The notes: generated by a model from the letters alone, not told the origin. A stretch of 64,000 bases of DNA from Beijerinckiaceae bacterium (GCA_027531565.1 JAPZSB010000009.1:1-64000), one strand, 5' to 3'. Numbered from the stretch's first letter, positions 1 to 8,075 are shown. Numbers and translations are program-made.

Positions 1-398
1 CGAAATTCTTGAGAAAATCAATCGGCCGCCACGGAAAAGTCGATCACATCGTGACAGATCAGCTTGCTTCCTATGGCGCCGCGCTCAAGAGTTTGGGCGC
101 CATCGACAAGCGCGAGGTCGGCCGCTGGCTGAACAATCGCGCCGAGAATTCGCACCAGCTATTCCGACGAAGAGAGTGGGCGATGCTCCGCTTCCGGCGG
201 ATGCGAAGTCTTCAAAAGTTCGCCGCGGTTCACGGCTCGATCCACAACCACTTCAACCAGGAACGTACCCTCATCAGCCGACAGAATTTCAAGGATCGTC
301 GCGCCGCCGCACTCACCGAGTGGCGCCAGCTTTGCGCGGTCTGATCCATGTCGGGGTAGGGCGCTTTCCGAGACTTTTTTGGTTTGTCTGACAGCACC
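1..398 (+). mobile_element. IS6-like element, right part, truncated by window edge
   Basis: This is the right part of an IS6-like element whose left part lies outside the window. It contains the transposase C-terminus, then a tail seen repeatedly in this window, ending in TCTGACAGCACC at 387-398, the complement of the GGTGCTGTCAGA terminal repeat. Unlike the remnants at 7374, 12572 and 21256, the visible reading frame is intact, so this copy may be a functional or recently functional source element. Confidence 0.8.
3..344 (+). CDS. IS6-family transposase, C-terminal part (5' end outside window)
   Basis: The frame is open from the window edge, so the first codon is missing. The protein shows the C-terminal half of an IS6/IS26-type DDE transposase: VTDQLASYG around the second acidic residue, NNRAENSHQ with the catalytic Glu, an Arg-rich FRRRE segment, then LQKFAAVHGSIHNHFNQER typical of the family end. 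It would cut and join element ends during replicative transposition. The stop lies 54 bp before the terminal repeat at 387-398. The other copies in this window are broken, so this is the only one that could belong to an active transposase, but the N-terminal helix-turn-helix and first catalytic Asp cannot be seen. Confidence 0.85.
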   Translation, partial: KFLRKSIGRHGKVDHIVTDQLASYGAALKSLGAIDKREVGRWLNNRAENSHQLFRRREWAMLRFRRMRSLQKFAAVHGSIHNHFNQERTLISRQNFKDRRAAALTEWRQLCAV

Positions 399-425
399 TT
401 CTGGACAGGCCTGTCGGCATTGGGT

Positions 426-1337
426 TCAGCCGGAATGGGGCTGCTGGCCCCAGCTCTCCGAGAGCAGGGCGCGGAAACGGCTGGCTGCCGGGGAGAGGCG
501 GCCATTGCGCCGCTCGACAATCCCGATCGTGCGCGAGACCACGGGGCTGGTGATCGGCCGGGTCACGATCTTCGGGTGATCGTCCTGCGGGGTGGCCAGC
601 CGCGGCAGGACCGAAATCCCAACGCCGGTCTCCACGAGGCCGAGCGAGGTCGAGAGATGGTTCACCTCGTAGAACCAGTTCAGCCGGACCCCTGAATTGG
701 CCAGTGCATTGTCGAGAATGGTCCGGTTGCCGGAATGGCGGCTGACGCCGATCAGCAATTCATTCGCGAGATCGCTCCATTCCACCGCCGCATGGGCGGC
801 GAGGGGATGCGCGCGATGGCAGGCCAGCACGAAGGGATCGTCCATCAGGGGCGTGAAGGTCAATTCCGGATCGGCCGAGCCGAGCATGCTGATCCCGAAT
901 TCGGATTCACCATGGGCCACGCTTTTCAGGCCCTCGCTGGCTGAGAGATCGAGGATGCGGATCCGGATGTTTGGATGCAGCGCGTGGAATTGTCGGATCA
1001 CCAGCGGCAGGAAATAGAAGGCCGCTGTCGGCACGCATGCAATGGTGACCTGCCCGTGCTGCAGCTTGCCGGTCGCGCTCATCGACAGGACCGAAGCTTC
1101 CAGCTCGTCCAGCAGGCGAACCAGCAGCGGCTGGAGTTCCCGCCCCACGGTGGTCGCGGAGACTCGCCGTGTCGTGCGTTCGAGCAGGGGGGCGCCCAGG
1201 GTGATTTCGAGCTGTTTGATCCGCCGGCTGAGCGCGGGCTGCGAGAGATTCAGCTGTTCAGCCGCCTTGTGGAAGCTGCCGCTTTCCAGCACTGCCAGGA
1301 AGGCACGGAGGTCAAGAAGTTCAAAATTGATCCGCAT
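426..1337 (-). CDS. LysR-family transcriptional regulator
   Basis: A 303-residue protein of normal LysR length. Residues 5-64 form the winged helix-turn-helix (FLAVLESGSFHKAAEQL, then SQPALSRRIKQLE), followed by the linker helix and a type-2 periplasmic-binding-like effector domain from about residue 90 to the end. It is divergent from the PrpF/GalD-like gene at 1471, the usual arrangement for a LysR activator and its target. A perfect 12-bp inverted repeat in the shared intergenic region (1417-1451) is the obvious operator candidate. The inducer is unknown; a tricarboxylate or related enol acid is a reasonable inference from the neighbours. The gene ends 27 bp from the IS6-like remnant. Confidence 0.9.
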   Translation of the reverse strand: MRINFELLDLRAFLAVLESGSFHKAAEQLNLSQPALSRRIKQLEITLGAPLLERTTRRVSATTVGRELQPLLVRLLDELEASVLSMSATGKLQHGQVTIACVPTAAFYFLPLVIRQFHALHPNIRIRILDLSASEGLKSVAHGESEFGISMLGSADPELTFTPLMDDPFVLACHRAHPLAAHAAVEWSDLANELLIGVSRHSGNRTILDNALANSGVRLNWFYEVNHLSTSLGLVETGVGISVLPRLATPQDDHPKIVTRPITSPVVSRTIGIVERRNGRLSPAASRFRALLSESWGQQPHSG

Positions 1338-1416
1338 TGCGCATCAATATCCGAAATCTTTGCATTTAACAATGGTGATCGAGCCTGCTAGGACGCTTCC
1401 GTAATTCAGATGAATA

Positions 1417-1451
1417 GTCGCTATTGATTTGAAATGAGGATCAATAGCGAC
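1417..1451. promoter_or_regulatory. Perfect 12-bp inverted repeat, probable LysR operator
   Basis: The arms GTCGCTATTGAT (1417-1428) and ATCAATAGCGAC (1440-1451) are exact reverse complements around an 11-bp spacer. The repeat lies between the divergent LysR gene and the PrpF/GalD-like gene, ending 19 bp before the latter's start. There is no run of T after it, so an operator is more likely than a terminator. Confidence 0.6.
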
Positions 1452-1470
1452 GTTTTGCGGAAGAATGGCC

Positions 1471-2580
1471 ATGGAAACCCGCGCAGTTCCCTGCACCCTG
1501 ATGCGAGGCGGCACATCCCGCGGGCCGTTCTTCCTGGCTTCTGATCTGCCGGCCGATGCCTCGGCCCGTGATGCGGCGCTGATCTCGGCCATGGGGGCCG
1601 GCCATGACCTGCAGATCGACGGGCTCGGCGGTGGCAACCCGCTGACGAGCAAGGTGGCGATTGTCTCGCGCTCCTTCCGCCCGGATGCCGATATCGACTA
1701 CCTCTTCGCGCAGGTGAAAATCGGCGAGCAGCGTGTCGATACCTCACCGAATTGTGGCAACATGCTGAGCGCTGTCGGGCCCTTCGCCATCGAGCGCGGG
1801 CTTGTCCGGGCGCAGCAAGGCGAGACGCGGATCCGCATCTTCAACGTCAATACCGGCAAGCGCATCGAAGCCGTCGTCCAGACGCCGAATGGCCGGGTGA
1901 CCTATGACGGGACCTGCCGGATCGACGGCGTGCCCGGCATGGCGGCGCCGGTCCGGCTGACCTTCCTCGACGCCGCCGGCGCCAAGACCGGCGCGCTGTT
2001 TCCCACGGGCCGGCGGACCGACATCCTCGACGGGATTCCCTGCACGCTCATCGATGCAGCAACGCCGATGATGATTGTCCGGGCCAGCCATCTCGGAAAG
2101 ACCGGGTACGAGAGTCCGGCCGATCTCGATGCCGACCGGGCCTTCATGGCGCGGCTCGAATCCCTGCGGCGCGAGGCGGGGCGGCGCATGGGCCTCGGGG
2201 ATGTCGGCGACCTCGTCGTGCCGAAGCCGGTCCTCGTGGCGGACCCGAAGGCCGGTGGCACGCTCGCCGCGCGGTATTTCATGCCGCATTCGGCACACAA
2301 GGCGCTGGCCGTGACCGGGGCTGTCGGCATCGCCACCGCCGCCGCCATTCCCGGCACCGTTGCCAACAGCGTCGCGCCCGATGCCGGACTCGATGCGCCG
2401 ATCCGGATCGAACATCCCTCCGGCGCGCTCGACCTGACGCTTGCCCAGTCGCAGCCCGGCGCGTTGATCGAGGCGTCGCTGGTCCGGACCGCCCGAAAGA
2501 TCTTCGAAGGCAGTGTTTTTGTCCGTGTGCCGGAGGCTGCCGCCGGAGCTCCTCTCGTCACCTATGCCAAATCAGCCTAA
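1471..2580 (+). CDS. PrpF/GalD-family isomerase (4-oxalomesaconate tautomerase-like)
   Basis: The PrpF family, with a diaminopimelate-epimerase-like fold, catalyses double-bond migration or cis-trans isomerisation of tricarboxylates such as 2-methylaconitate (PrpF) or 4-oxalomesaconate (GalD). Visible signatures are MRGGTSRG near the N-terminus, GLGGGNPLTSKVAI, and SPNCGNM with the conserved catalytic-region Cys, followed by the second half with HSAHKALAVTGA. The length of about 369 residues is normal. An ATG at 1465 is also in frame, but GGAAG at 1459-1463 is well spaced only for 1471. It lies 23 bp upstream of a Bug binding protein, so the pair probably imports and isomerises a tricarboxylate. 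Which substrate cannot be told. Confidence 0.82.
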   Translation: METRAVPCTLMRGGTSRGPFFLASDLPADASARDAALISAMGAGHDLQIDGLGGGNPLTSKVAIVSRSFRPDADIDYLFAQVKIGEQRVDTSPNCGNMLSAVGPFAIERGLVRAQQGETRIRIFNVNTGKRIEAVVQTPNGRVTYDGTCRIDGVPGMAAPVRLTFLDAAGAKTGALFPTGRRTDILDGIPCTLIDAATPMMIVRASHLGKTGYESPADLDADRAFMARLESLRREAGRRMGLGDVGDLVVPKPVLVADPKAGGTLAARYFMPHSAHKALAVTGAVGIATAAAIPGTVANSVAPDAGLDAPIRIEHPSGALDLTLAQSQPGALIEASLVRTARKIFEGSVFVRVPEAAAGAPLVTYAKSA

Positions 2581-2603
2581 AATCAACATTCGGGAGTGAA
2601 ACC

Positions 2604-3581
2604 ATGCAGCTCGACAGGCGGCATTTTACCATCGGCTTTGCCAGCACCCTCCTCGGGACAACGGCTCTCCGCGCCAGCGGAACCTACCCGACCAAGCCGA
2701 TCAAGCTGATCGTGCCCTATGCGGCAGGCGGAGGTACTGACACGATTGCCCGGGTGATTGCCCAGGGGATCAGCCAGGCGATCGGCCAGACGATGATCGT
2801 CGAGAATAACGGAGCGGCGGGCGGCAACATTGCCACGCAGCAGGCGGCCAATGCCGATCGCGACGGCTACACCGTGCTCATGGCCAACCAGGGCCCGATG
2901 GTGGTCAACCCGCATCTCTTCAAGTCGATGAAGGTGGACACGCTGAAGGCTTTCGATCCGGTGACACTGCTGGCTTCGGCACCGCTGGTCATCGTCGTGC
3001 CGAAGGAATCGCGCTTCAGGGAACTCAAGGAGATGATCGCGTATGCCAAGGCGAACCCGGAGAAGCTGACCTATGGCTCGGCCGGCAACGGTTCGGCCAG
3101 CCATCTCGCCACGCTGCTGCTCGAGAAGGCCGCGGGCGTGAAGGCGCTTCACATCCCCTACCGCGGGGCGGGTCCGGCCATCAACGACCTGATCGGCGCC
3201 AAGACCGATTTCATGGTCACGACCTTCCCGTCCATTCTAGGTCAGATCGAGGGCGGGCTCGTCCGCCCGCTGGCCGTGACCTCGCGGGCCAGGACCAGCC
3301 TCTATCCGGACCTGTCGACCGTGGCGGAACTCGGCTGGGCCGGCTACGAAGCCAGTGCCTGGTATGGCTTCGTGGTGCCGGCCGGCACGCCAGGCCCTGT
3401 CGTCGAGCGCCTGCGCAAGGCCACGCTGGATGCCCTCAACTCTCCGTTGCTCAAGGACCGCCTCGGCAAGGAGGGCGCAGCTCCGATCGGCAATTCGCCT
3501 GAGGAGTTCCGCCGCATGATGGTCGAGGAGCATCAGCGCTGGGGGCAGTTGATCCAGTCCGCCGGGCTGAAGCACGACTGA
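2604..3581 (+). CDS. Tripartite tricarboxylate transporter (Bug) substrate-binding protein
   Basis: A 325-residue periplasmic protein of the Bug/TctC family, which captures carboxylates for TctAB-type membrane partners. The N-terminus has an Arg pair and a hydrophobic stretch ending near residue 27, a Tat- or Sec-type export signal. Family motifs follow: YPTKPIKLIVPYAAGGGTD, VENNGAAGG, YGSAGNGSASHLA and PYRGAGPAINDLIG, the last two lining the carboxylate pocket. A Shine-Dalgarno GGGAG precedes the ATG. No TctA/TctB membrane genes are in the window, so it probably uses permeases encoded elsewhere, as is common for the expanded Bug families. It is co-transcribed with the isomerase gene. Confidence 0.9.
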   Translation: MQLDRRHFTIGFASTLLGTTALRASGTYPTKPIKLIVPYAAGGGTDTIARVIAQGISQAIGQTMIVENNGAAGGNIATQQAANADRDGYTVLMANQGPMVVNPHLFKSMKVDTLKAFDPVTLLASAPLVIVVPKESRFRELKEMIAYAKANPEKLTYGSAGNGSASHLATLLLEKAAGVKALHIPYRGAGPAINDLIGAKTDFMVTTFPSILGQIEGGLVRPLAVTSRARTSLYPDLSTVAELGWAGYEASAWYGFVVPAGTPGPVVERLRKATLDALNSPLLKDRLGKEGAAPIGNSPEEFRRMMVEEHQRWGQLIQSAGLKHD

Positions 3582-3713
3582 TCCTGCATGTCCGGACAAC
3601 CCGTGGTCGGCATGCCCCGCGCGTGCCGGTCACTTTTTTGAGCCAGACTACAACAAGGAAGGGAGATGGTTCATCCGAAAGCCATCGGGGCAGGCGCGAT
3701 CGGGGCATTCGCC

Positions 3714-3945
3714 GGCGCTCTCAGGCTAAAGATCGGCTTGCCGCTGAAGGGGAGGGCAGCCGGCCGGACCGGATAAGCCACGCCCGCATCTTCCGCTACT
3801 TCAAGACATCACCTCAGATCATCCGCCTGGCGGTGATGATGGTTGTCCGTTACCCGCTGTCGCTGCGGAACGTCGAGGACCTGATGCACGAGCGCGGGAT
3901 GGCACTGTCAGATGGAAAATCGAATTACGGGCTATCGGGTCAGAG
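3714..3945 (+). mobile_element. IS6-like 5' fragment interrupted by a MITE end
   Basis: A degenerate left end (3714-3742) leads into the transposase start region (SHARIFRYFKTSP, then RYPLSLRNVED). The coding similarity stops at 3899, where a new GGCACTGTCAGA end and the first 45 bp of the MITE described at 4785 begin. The same IS-MITE junction recurs at 4597-4829, about 95 percent identical by eye, so the two copies form direct repeats around the toxin-immunity remnant. Confidence 0.75.
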
Positions 3946-4083
3946 CAATTCGGGATTGATGCGAGGGGTGGAGCGCAAAAAAGCGGCGGCACTTCCGGAA
4001 ATGCCATAAATGGCATATCCAGCGATAATCCAAACTTTGATTCCTACATGGATGCAGCGCGTAAGGCGGGCTTGGCGGATTGA
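3946..4083 (+). pseudogene. C-terminal remnant of a polymorphic toxin-like protein
   Basis: Starting at the edge of the MITE fragment, one frame is open for about 45 codons without a start and ends at TGA 4081-4083. It encodes a Gly/Ser-rich stretch followed by SSDNPNFDSYMDAARKAGLAD and stop. The stop sits 2 bp before the ATG of an Imm26-like immunity gene, the usual toxin-then-immunity order. A decapitated toxin C-terminus is therefore the best reading, but the short stretch does not reveal the toxin family. Everything upstream was replaced by IS/MITE sequence. Confidence 0.45.
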
Positions 4084-4085
4084 AA

Positions 4086-4547
4086 ATGGCAAGAAAGCGG
4101 TGGAACGTCGGAGATGTCATTAGCGCAAAGGTCGACGATGCTCATTCGTTTCTTTTTGTATTGCGGGAACTGCCAATGGCAGACTTCTTGGATGCCTCAG
4201 ACCCAAATTCGATAAATAGCGAAAGCGACATTGAAAACCATTGGATTTTTAGAATATTTGTTGACCATAGTATTTTTAGGAATAAAGAAGTTTTTAAAAA
4301 AATAAAGAATATACATGCTGGTCATTCTGACAAGATGCAGACATATAGATACGATGACATAAGAGATAAATACTATCTAATTATTAGTGGACATCCAAAA
4401 GGCGAAGAAGTTTCTAAAGAGTGCGCATAAAAATACGAAAGAGCAGCTGTATACAGCGATGTTCATATAATTGATAGACTTAAAGATTATTTGAAGAACA
4501 AGAAAAATTATAAGAAAAAATCTGTTCATAGGCTGAAAAATCATTAG
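4086..4547 (+). pseudogene. Imm26-family immunity gene with an in-frame stop codon
   Basis: The frame from ATG 4086 opens with RKRWNVGDVISAKVDD, like the KWxVGDVFAIPL start of Imm26 immunity proteins, and continues with the family's 'FRIFVDHS' core. It meets TAA at 4428-4430, yet the same frame then resumes with KYERAAVYSDVHIIDRLKDY and ends at TAG 4545-4547. That matches the Imm26 C-terminus I recall (LERAAVW...HVEDRLRDH), so the TAA is a nonsense mutation in a formerly 154-codon gene. The stretch is strikingly AT-rich with A-ending codons, unlike its surroundings, indicating transfer. The truncated 114-residue product may still be made. The family assignment rests on memory of the motif, without a search. 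Confidence 0.6.
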
Positions 4548-4583
4548 CCACTTGGCAGCCGGGCTTAAATTGCCGCTCCCGGC

Positions 4584-4784
4584 GGCACTGTCAGATGGGC
4601 ACTGTCAGAGGAAAAATCCGGTTGCCGCTTGGTTGGGGCCTACTACCCTCGATGGCATGAGCCACGCCCGCATCTTCCGTTACTTCAAGACATCACCTGA
4701 GATCATCCGCCTCGCGGTGATAATGGTTGTCCGTTACCCGCTGTCGCTGCGGAACGTCGAGGACCTGCTGCACGAGCGCGGGAT
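4584..4784 (+). mobile_element. IS6-like 5' fragment with doubled left end
   Basis: Two GGCACTGTCAGA ends follow each other (4584 and 4598), then the transposase start region (SHARIFRYFKTSPEIIRLAV) up to 4784, where the MITE at 4785 begins. It is near-identical to the copy at 3714-3899 and has the same break point, forming the right direct repeat around the immunity cassette. Confidence 0.75.
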
Positions 4785-4965
4785 GGCACTGTCAGATAGA
4801 AAATCGACTTGCGGGCTATCGGGTCAGAGTTGTATTTTTGGATCGCCCGGCCGCCAGCGCCTTGCCATCTTCTGAGGGGATTGCCCCCAGAGAGCGCTAG
4901 TTTATGTCCGATCGATAGCGATGGGGCGGCGAAGCGTGGACAGCAGGTTTGCCTCTGACAGTGCC
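4785..4965. mobile_element. 181-bp MITE with IS6-like terminal repeats
   Basis: The element runs from GGCACTGTCAGA (4785-4796) to TCTGACAGTGCC (4954-4965), a perfect 12-bp inverted pair, and has no coding capacity. A second, slightly diverged full copy is at 41818-41999, and the first 45 bp recur at 3901-3945. It is probably mobilised in trans by the IS6-like transposase that shares these ends. Confidence 0.7.
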
Positions 4966-5162
4966 TCTCTATAGAATTTTGAACGTGCGGAATGGCGGCG
5001 CGAAACGGTCGATGCGTAGCTTGAAGCTGAACGGGGAGAGCCAGAGATTAGGCCCAAGCCATTGTCGCTGAAGCGCGGGGGCGCTTTGCCTTTCGCCACC
5101 TTGAATGGGTGGGGGCTCTTGTCCCGCTGGATCGGCGAGTAGGTGGTTCAGTTTGCGCCAAT
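4966..5162. other. Noncoding stretch, nothing recognised
   Basis: Between the MITE and the HxlR stop codon no reading frame, repeat or RNA gene could be recognised. Confidence 0.4.
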
Positions 5163-5603
5163 CTATCGACTGGGTTTGGTCATTGGCGCTGAACCATCCC
5201 CTGCGACGTTTTTCGCGCGCCCTGCGGCGGCCTTCCTGGGCAGGATTTCCGGCAACGCCGCCTCGATCCAGGATGCCAGTGCAACGACATGCCTGGCTGC
5301 TTCCTGGCCAAGATCGGTCAATTCATAATCCACATGCGGCGGCACAACCGCATGGGCGGTGCGCAGCACAAAGCCGTCCGCCTCCAGATCCTTGAGGGTC
5401 TGGCTCAGCATGCGCTCGCTGACCCCGCCCACCCTGCGCCGCAATTCGGCGAACCGGTGTGGCCCTGTGGCCAGCGCAATCATTACCAGAGTGCCCCAAC
5501 GGCTGGTCAGATGCTGGAGAATGGGACGTGACGGACAGTTCGTCGCCAGAACATTCCCCGCTTTCCAGTGATCGAAAAGCGCCTGTGCATCCTTGCTGAC
5601 CAT
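5163..5603 (-). CDS. HxlR-family transcriptional regulator
   Basis: A 146-residue single-domain winged-helix regulator. The HxlR signature is clear: a Cys (TNCPS, residue 23) just before the DNA-binding domain, LTSRWGTLVMIALATGPHRFAELRRRVGGVSERMLSQTLKDLEADGFV, and a YELTDLG wing. In QorR/HypR-type members the N-terminal Cys senses quinones, diamide or hypochlorite. It is divergent from a QorB-like reductase gene, the classic qorR-qorB arrangement, so repression relieved by electrophile or disulfide stress is the natural inference. The C-terminal 30 residues are polar and poorly conserved. Confidence 0.88.
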   Translation of the reverse strand: MVSKDAQALFDHWKAGNVLATNCPSRPILQHLTSRWGTLVMIALATGPHRFAELRRRVGGVSERMLSQTLKDLEADGFVLRTAHAVVPPHVDYELTDLGQEAARHVVALASWIEAALPEILPRKAAAGRAKNVAGDGSAPMTKPSR

Positions 5604-5623
5604 TTCGTGATCTCCAAAAATGG

Positions 5624-5641
5624 ATACTAACCAAAATGTAT
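5624..5641. promoter_or_regulatory. Candidate HxlR operator (ATAC-N10-GTAT)
   Basis: A short inverted repeat, ATAC (5624-5627) and GTAT (5638-5641), sits between the divergent HxlR gene and its putative target, 21 bp from the regulator's start. Spaced TAC/GTA half sites are typical of HxlR/QorR operators. The arms are short, so this is a suggestion. Confidence 0.35.
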
Positions 5642-5700
5642 GTACTTCTGTTCAGGAAGCAAGATCCTATCTCTCGTTTTTCAACCAACGGGAGACCCCC

Positions 5701-6537
5701 ATGACCATCGCCATCACCGGAGCCACAGGCCAGCTCGGCCGCCTTGCCATCGCCGCACTGAAGGCCCGAGGCGCAAAGCCGATCGCCCTCGCCCGCAATC
5801 CCGCCAAAGCCGTCGATCTGGGCGTCGAGGCACGCGCCTTCGACTATACAAGCGCCAATCCCGCAAGCCTCACGGGGATCGGGACAATGGTCCTTATCTC
5901 CTCCAACGATTTCAATGATCGCGCCGGCCAGCATCGGGCTGCGATCTTGGCCGCCAAGGCAGCCGGCGTGGGGCGTATCCTTTACACCTCGGTGCTGAAG
6001 GGCGACGCTTCGCCGATGATCCTCGCGCAGGATCACGTCGCCACTGAAGCGGCCCTACGGGAAGCCGGCATCTCCGCTACGATCCTGCGCAATGGCTGGT
6101 ACACCGAGAACTACACCGGTGCGCTGGGTGCTTCGATCCAGCATGGTGCGATCATCGGCGCGGCAGGCGACGGGCGCATCTCCTCCGCCGCGCGCACGGA
6201 TTATGCCGAGGCCATTGCCGTGACCGCGCTCGACGCCTCCCATTCCGGCAAGACCTATGAACTCGCCGGCGACACCGCCCATACCGGGGCGGATTTCGCC
6301 GCAGCTGTCGCCCGGGCGGCAGGCAAACCCGTGGCCTATGTGAACATGCCGCAGGCGGACTATGCGAAGGCGCTGCAGGGTTTCGGCCTGCCCGAGGGCT
6401 TCGCGATGGTCATCGCCGACAGTGACGCACGCGCTGCCGAAGGGGCTTTGTTCGATGACAGCCGCACGCTGTCGCGCCTCATCGGCCGACCCACAACCCC
6501 GATTTCCGCAACCATTTCTGCCGCACTCGGAGCCTGA
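5701..6537 (+). CDS. qorB: NmrA/SDR-type NAD(P)H:quinone oxidoreductase, QorB-like
   Basis: A 278-residue atypical short-chain dehydrogenase of the NmrA/QorB group, which reduces quinones with NADPH. The Rossmann fingerprint TGATGQLGRL is at residues 6-15; ALARNP at the end of the second strand replaces the acidic NAD-selecting residue, as in NADPH-preferring members. ILYTSVLKGD and ILRNGWYTENY follow where family members have the pseudo-active site. The ATG at 5701 is chosen because GGGAG lies 8 bp upstream and MTIAITGATG is the usual start. It is divergent from an HxlR regulator and 2 bp upstream of the dioxygenase-like gene, so the two are co-transcribed. Quinone specificity is inferred from context. 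Confidence 0.78.
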   Translation: MTIAITGATGQLGRLAIAALKARGAKPIALARNPAKAVDLGVEARAFDYTSANPASLTGIGTMVLISSNDFNDRAGQHRAAILAAKAAGVGRILYTSVLKGDASPMILAQDHVATEAALREAGISATILRNGWYTENYTGALGASIQHGAIIGAAGDGRISSAARTDYAEAIAVTALDASHSGKTYELAGDTAHTGADFAAAVARAAGKPVAYVNMPQADYAKALQGFGLPEGFAMVIADSDARAAEGALFDDSRTLSRLIGRPTTPISATISAALGA

Positions 6538-6539
6538 TC

Positions 6540-7181
6540 ATGAAAACCGTTGTGAAGATCCGGGCCATGGCCCTTGCACTCACCTTTCTGCCCGGCCTTG
6601 CCCTGGCGCTGATCCCTGAGAATTCGGCTGCAGCGAGCGGCACAAATCCGCTTCCGCTCACGCCCTCGCAGGCCGAGGGACCGTATTATCCGGTCGCCAA
6701 ACTGGCGGATCAGGATAACGACCTGACGCGCATCGGAACCGGGAACGTCGCGCAGGGAACCATCATCGTGATGAACGGGCGCGTGCTCGACCAGGCCGGT
6801 CGCCCCGTGCCCGCCGCGACTGTGGAACTCTGGCAGACCGACACGAATGGCATCTACATGCATCCCGGTGACTCCCGGACCGACCAGCGCGATCAGGCGT
6901 TCCAGTTCTTCGGACAGACGAGAACCGATGAACTGGGCCGCTTCGAGTTCCGCACCATCCTGCCCGGCATCTATGGAACAAGGCCGCGGCACATGCATGC
7001 CAAGGTCATCCGTCCGGGCAAGAGAACGCTGACAACGCAGCTCTATTTCAAGGGTGACGAGCGGTTGGCCCGAGACTTCCTGACGCGCCGGCTCGGTGAG
7101 CGATTGTCCGCCCTGTTACTCGATCCGCAACCCGGCGCGAACAATGCCTTGAGTGCGGCAATCGTATTTGTGGTCGAGTAA
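6540..7181 (+). CDS. Secreted intradiol ring-cleavage dioxygenase-like protein
   Basis: A 213-residue protein with a Sec signal (hydrophobic residues 8-24) followed by the intradiol dioxygenase fold of protocatechuate 3,4-dioxygenase and catechol dioxygenases. The non-heme Fe(III) ligands can be assigned: Tyr106 (GIYMHP), Tyr145 (PGIYGTRP), His151 and His153 (RHMHAKV). LTPSQAEGPYYP and VELWQTDTNG are also characteristic. Unlike the aromatic-pathway enzymes it is exported, and it stands alone without ring-degradation genes; exported members are widespread and poorly characterised. It overlaps the qorB operon tightly, suggesting a joint role in quinone/catechol handling in the envelope. Confidence 0.8.
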   Translation: MKTVVKIRAMALALTFLPGLALALIPENSAAASGTNPLPLTPSQAEGPYYPVAKLADQDNDLTRIGTGNVAQGTIIVMNGRVLDQAGRPVPAATVELWQTDTNGIYMHPGDSRTDQRDQAFQFFGQTRTDELGRFEFRTILPGIYGTRPRHMHAKVIRPGKRTLTTQLYFKGDERLARDFLTRRLGERLSALLLDPQPGANNALSAAIVFVVE

Positions 7182-7373
7182 GTGGATATCACCTGTTTGA
7201 ACCGCCCCCGGTTTGCAGGATGCCAATGGAAACTCATCAATGTCGGCTTTCGGCGTTTGCGCAGCTACCGTTGAGTGTCTGAAACGGGGGCGCGAAGCTG
7301 CAGCTGCCGGTCAGGCCAGCGCAGTCTTCGTCATACACCCACCGCTATGTCGGTTGCGCAAGGTGTCCCAGAC

Positions 7374-8045
7374 GGCACTGTCAGACAAAGATCGGGTTGC
7401 CGGCGGGAGGGGCCGGCTACCCTCGATGGCATGAGCATCGCCGACATTTTCCGCTACTTGACAACCTCGCCCGACATCATCCGCCTGGCGGTGGGATGGA
7501 TGTCCGCTACCCGCTGTCGCTGCGGAACGTCGAGGGCCTGCTGCACGAGCGCGGCATCGACATCACGCTTGAGACGGTGCGGTTCTGGTGGCCCCGGTTC
7601 GGGACGATTTTCGCGGCCGAGATCCGGCGAAGTCGGGTCAAGGCGATGCGGTGCTTCCGGCATCGGCGGTGGCACCTCGACGAGGTTTTCGCAAATATCA
7701 CGATAGCAATCCAGGACGGATTGCGTCCTGCAATCCTATTGCCGTGAAGCACGATCTCTGGCGCGCCGTCGATCACGAGGGTGAGGTGCTCGAGAGCTTC
7801 GTCAGGAAGCGTCGCGACAGGAAGGCAACGTTGAACCGAAGGTCCGCGTAGCGAATTCTGCAGAAATTCGCTGCGGTTCACGGCTCGATCCACAACCACT
7901 TCAACCAGGAACGACACCTCTCATCAAGCCAACATTCAAGGATCGTCGCACCGCCGCACTCACCGAGTGGCGTCAACGTTGTGCGGCCCGATCCGTGTCG
8001 GGGTAGGGCGCTTTCCGAGACTACTTTGGTTTGTCTGAGAGCGCC
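7374..8045 (+). mobile_element. Defective IS6-like element, 672 bp, both ends present
   Basis: It runs from GGCACTGTCAGA (7374) to a degenerate TCTGAGAGCGCC (8045). The transposase gene is broken three ways: a 1-bp frameshift just after the IIRLAV codons, a roughly 43-bp insertion rich in palindromes (about 7699-7742) between the DEVF-K-I codons and KHDLW, and deletion of the catalytic core between KRRDRKA and the C-terminal KFAAVHGSIHNH segment. The first two lesions are shared with the copies at 12572 and 21256. No target duplication is visible. Confidence 0.8.
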
Positions 8046-8075
8046 CCGTCCAGATGCTCCGAGCCAGATCTCTGA

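Noticed and set aside
3623-4009. 128-residue open frame
   Set aside because: It is a chance fusion of intergenic DNA, an IS fragment and a MITE end.
7190-7373. Small gene between the dioxygenase and the IS remnant
   Set aside because: Short frames there have no ribosome-binding site and run into the IS element.
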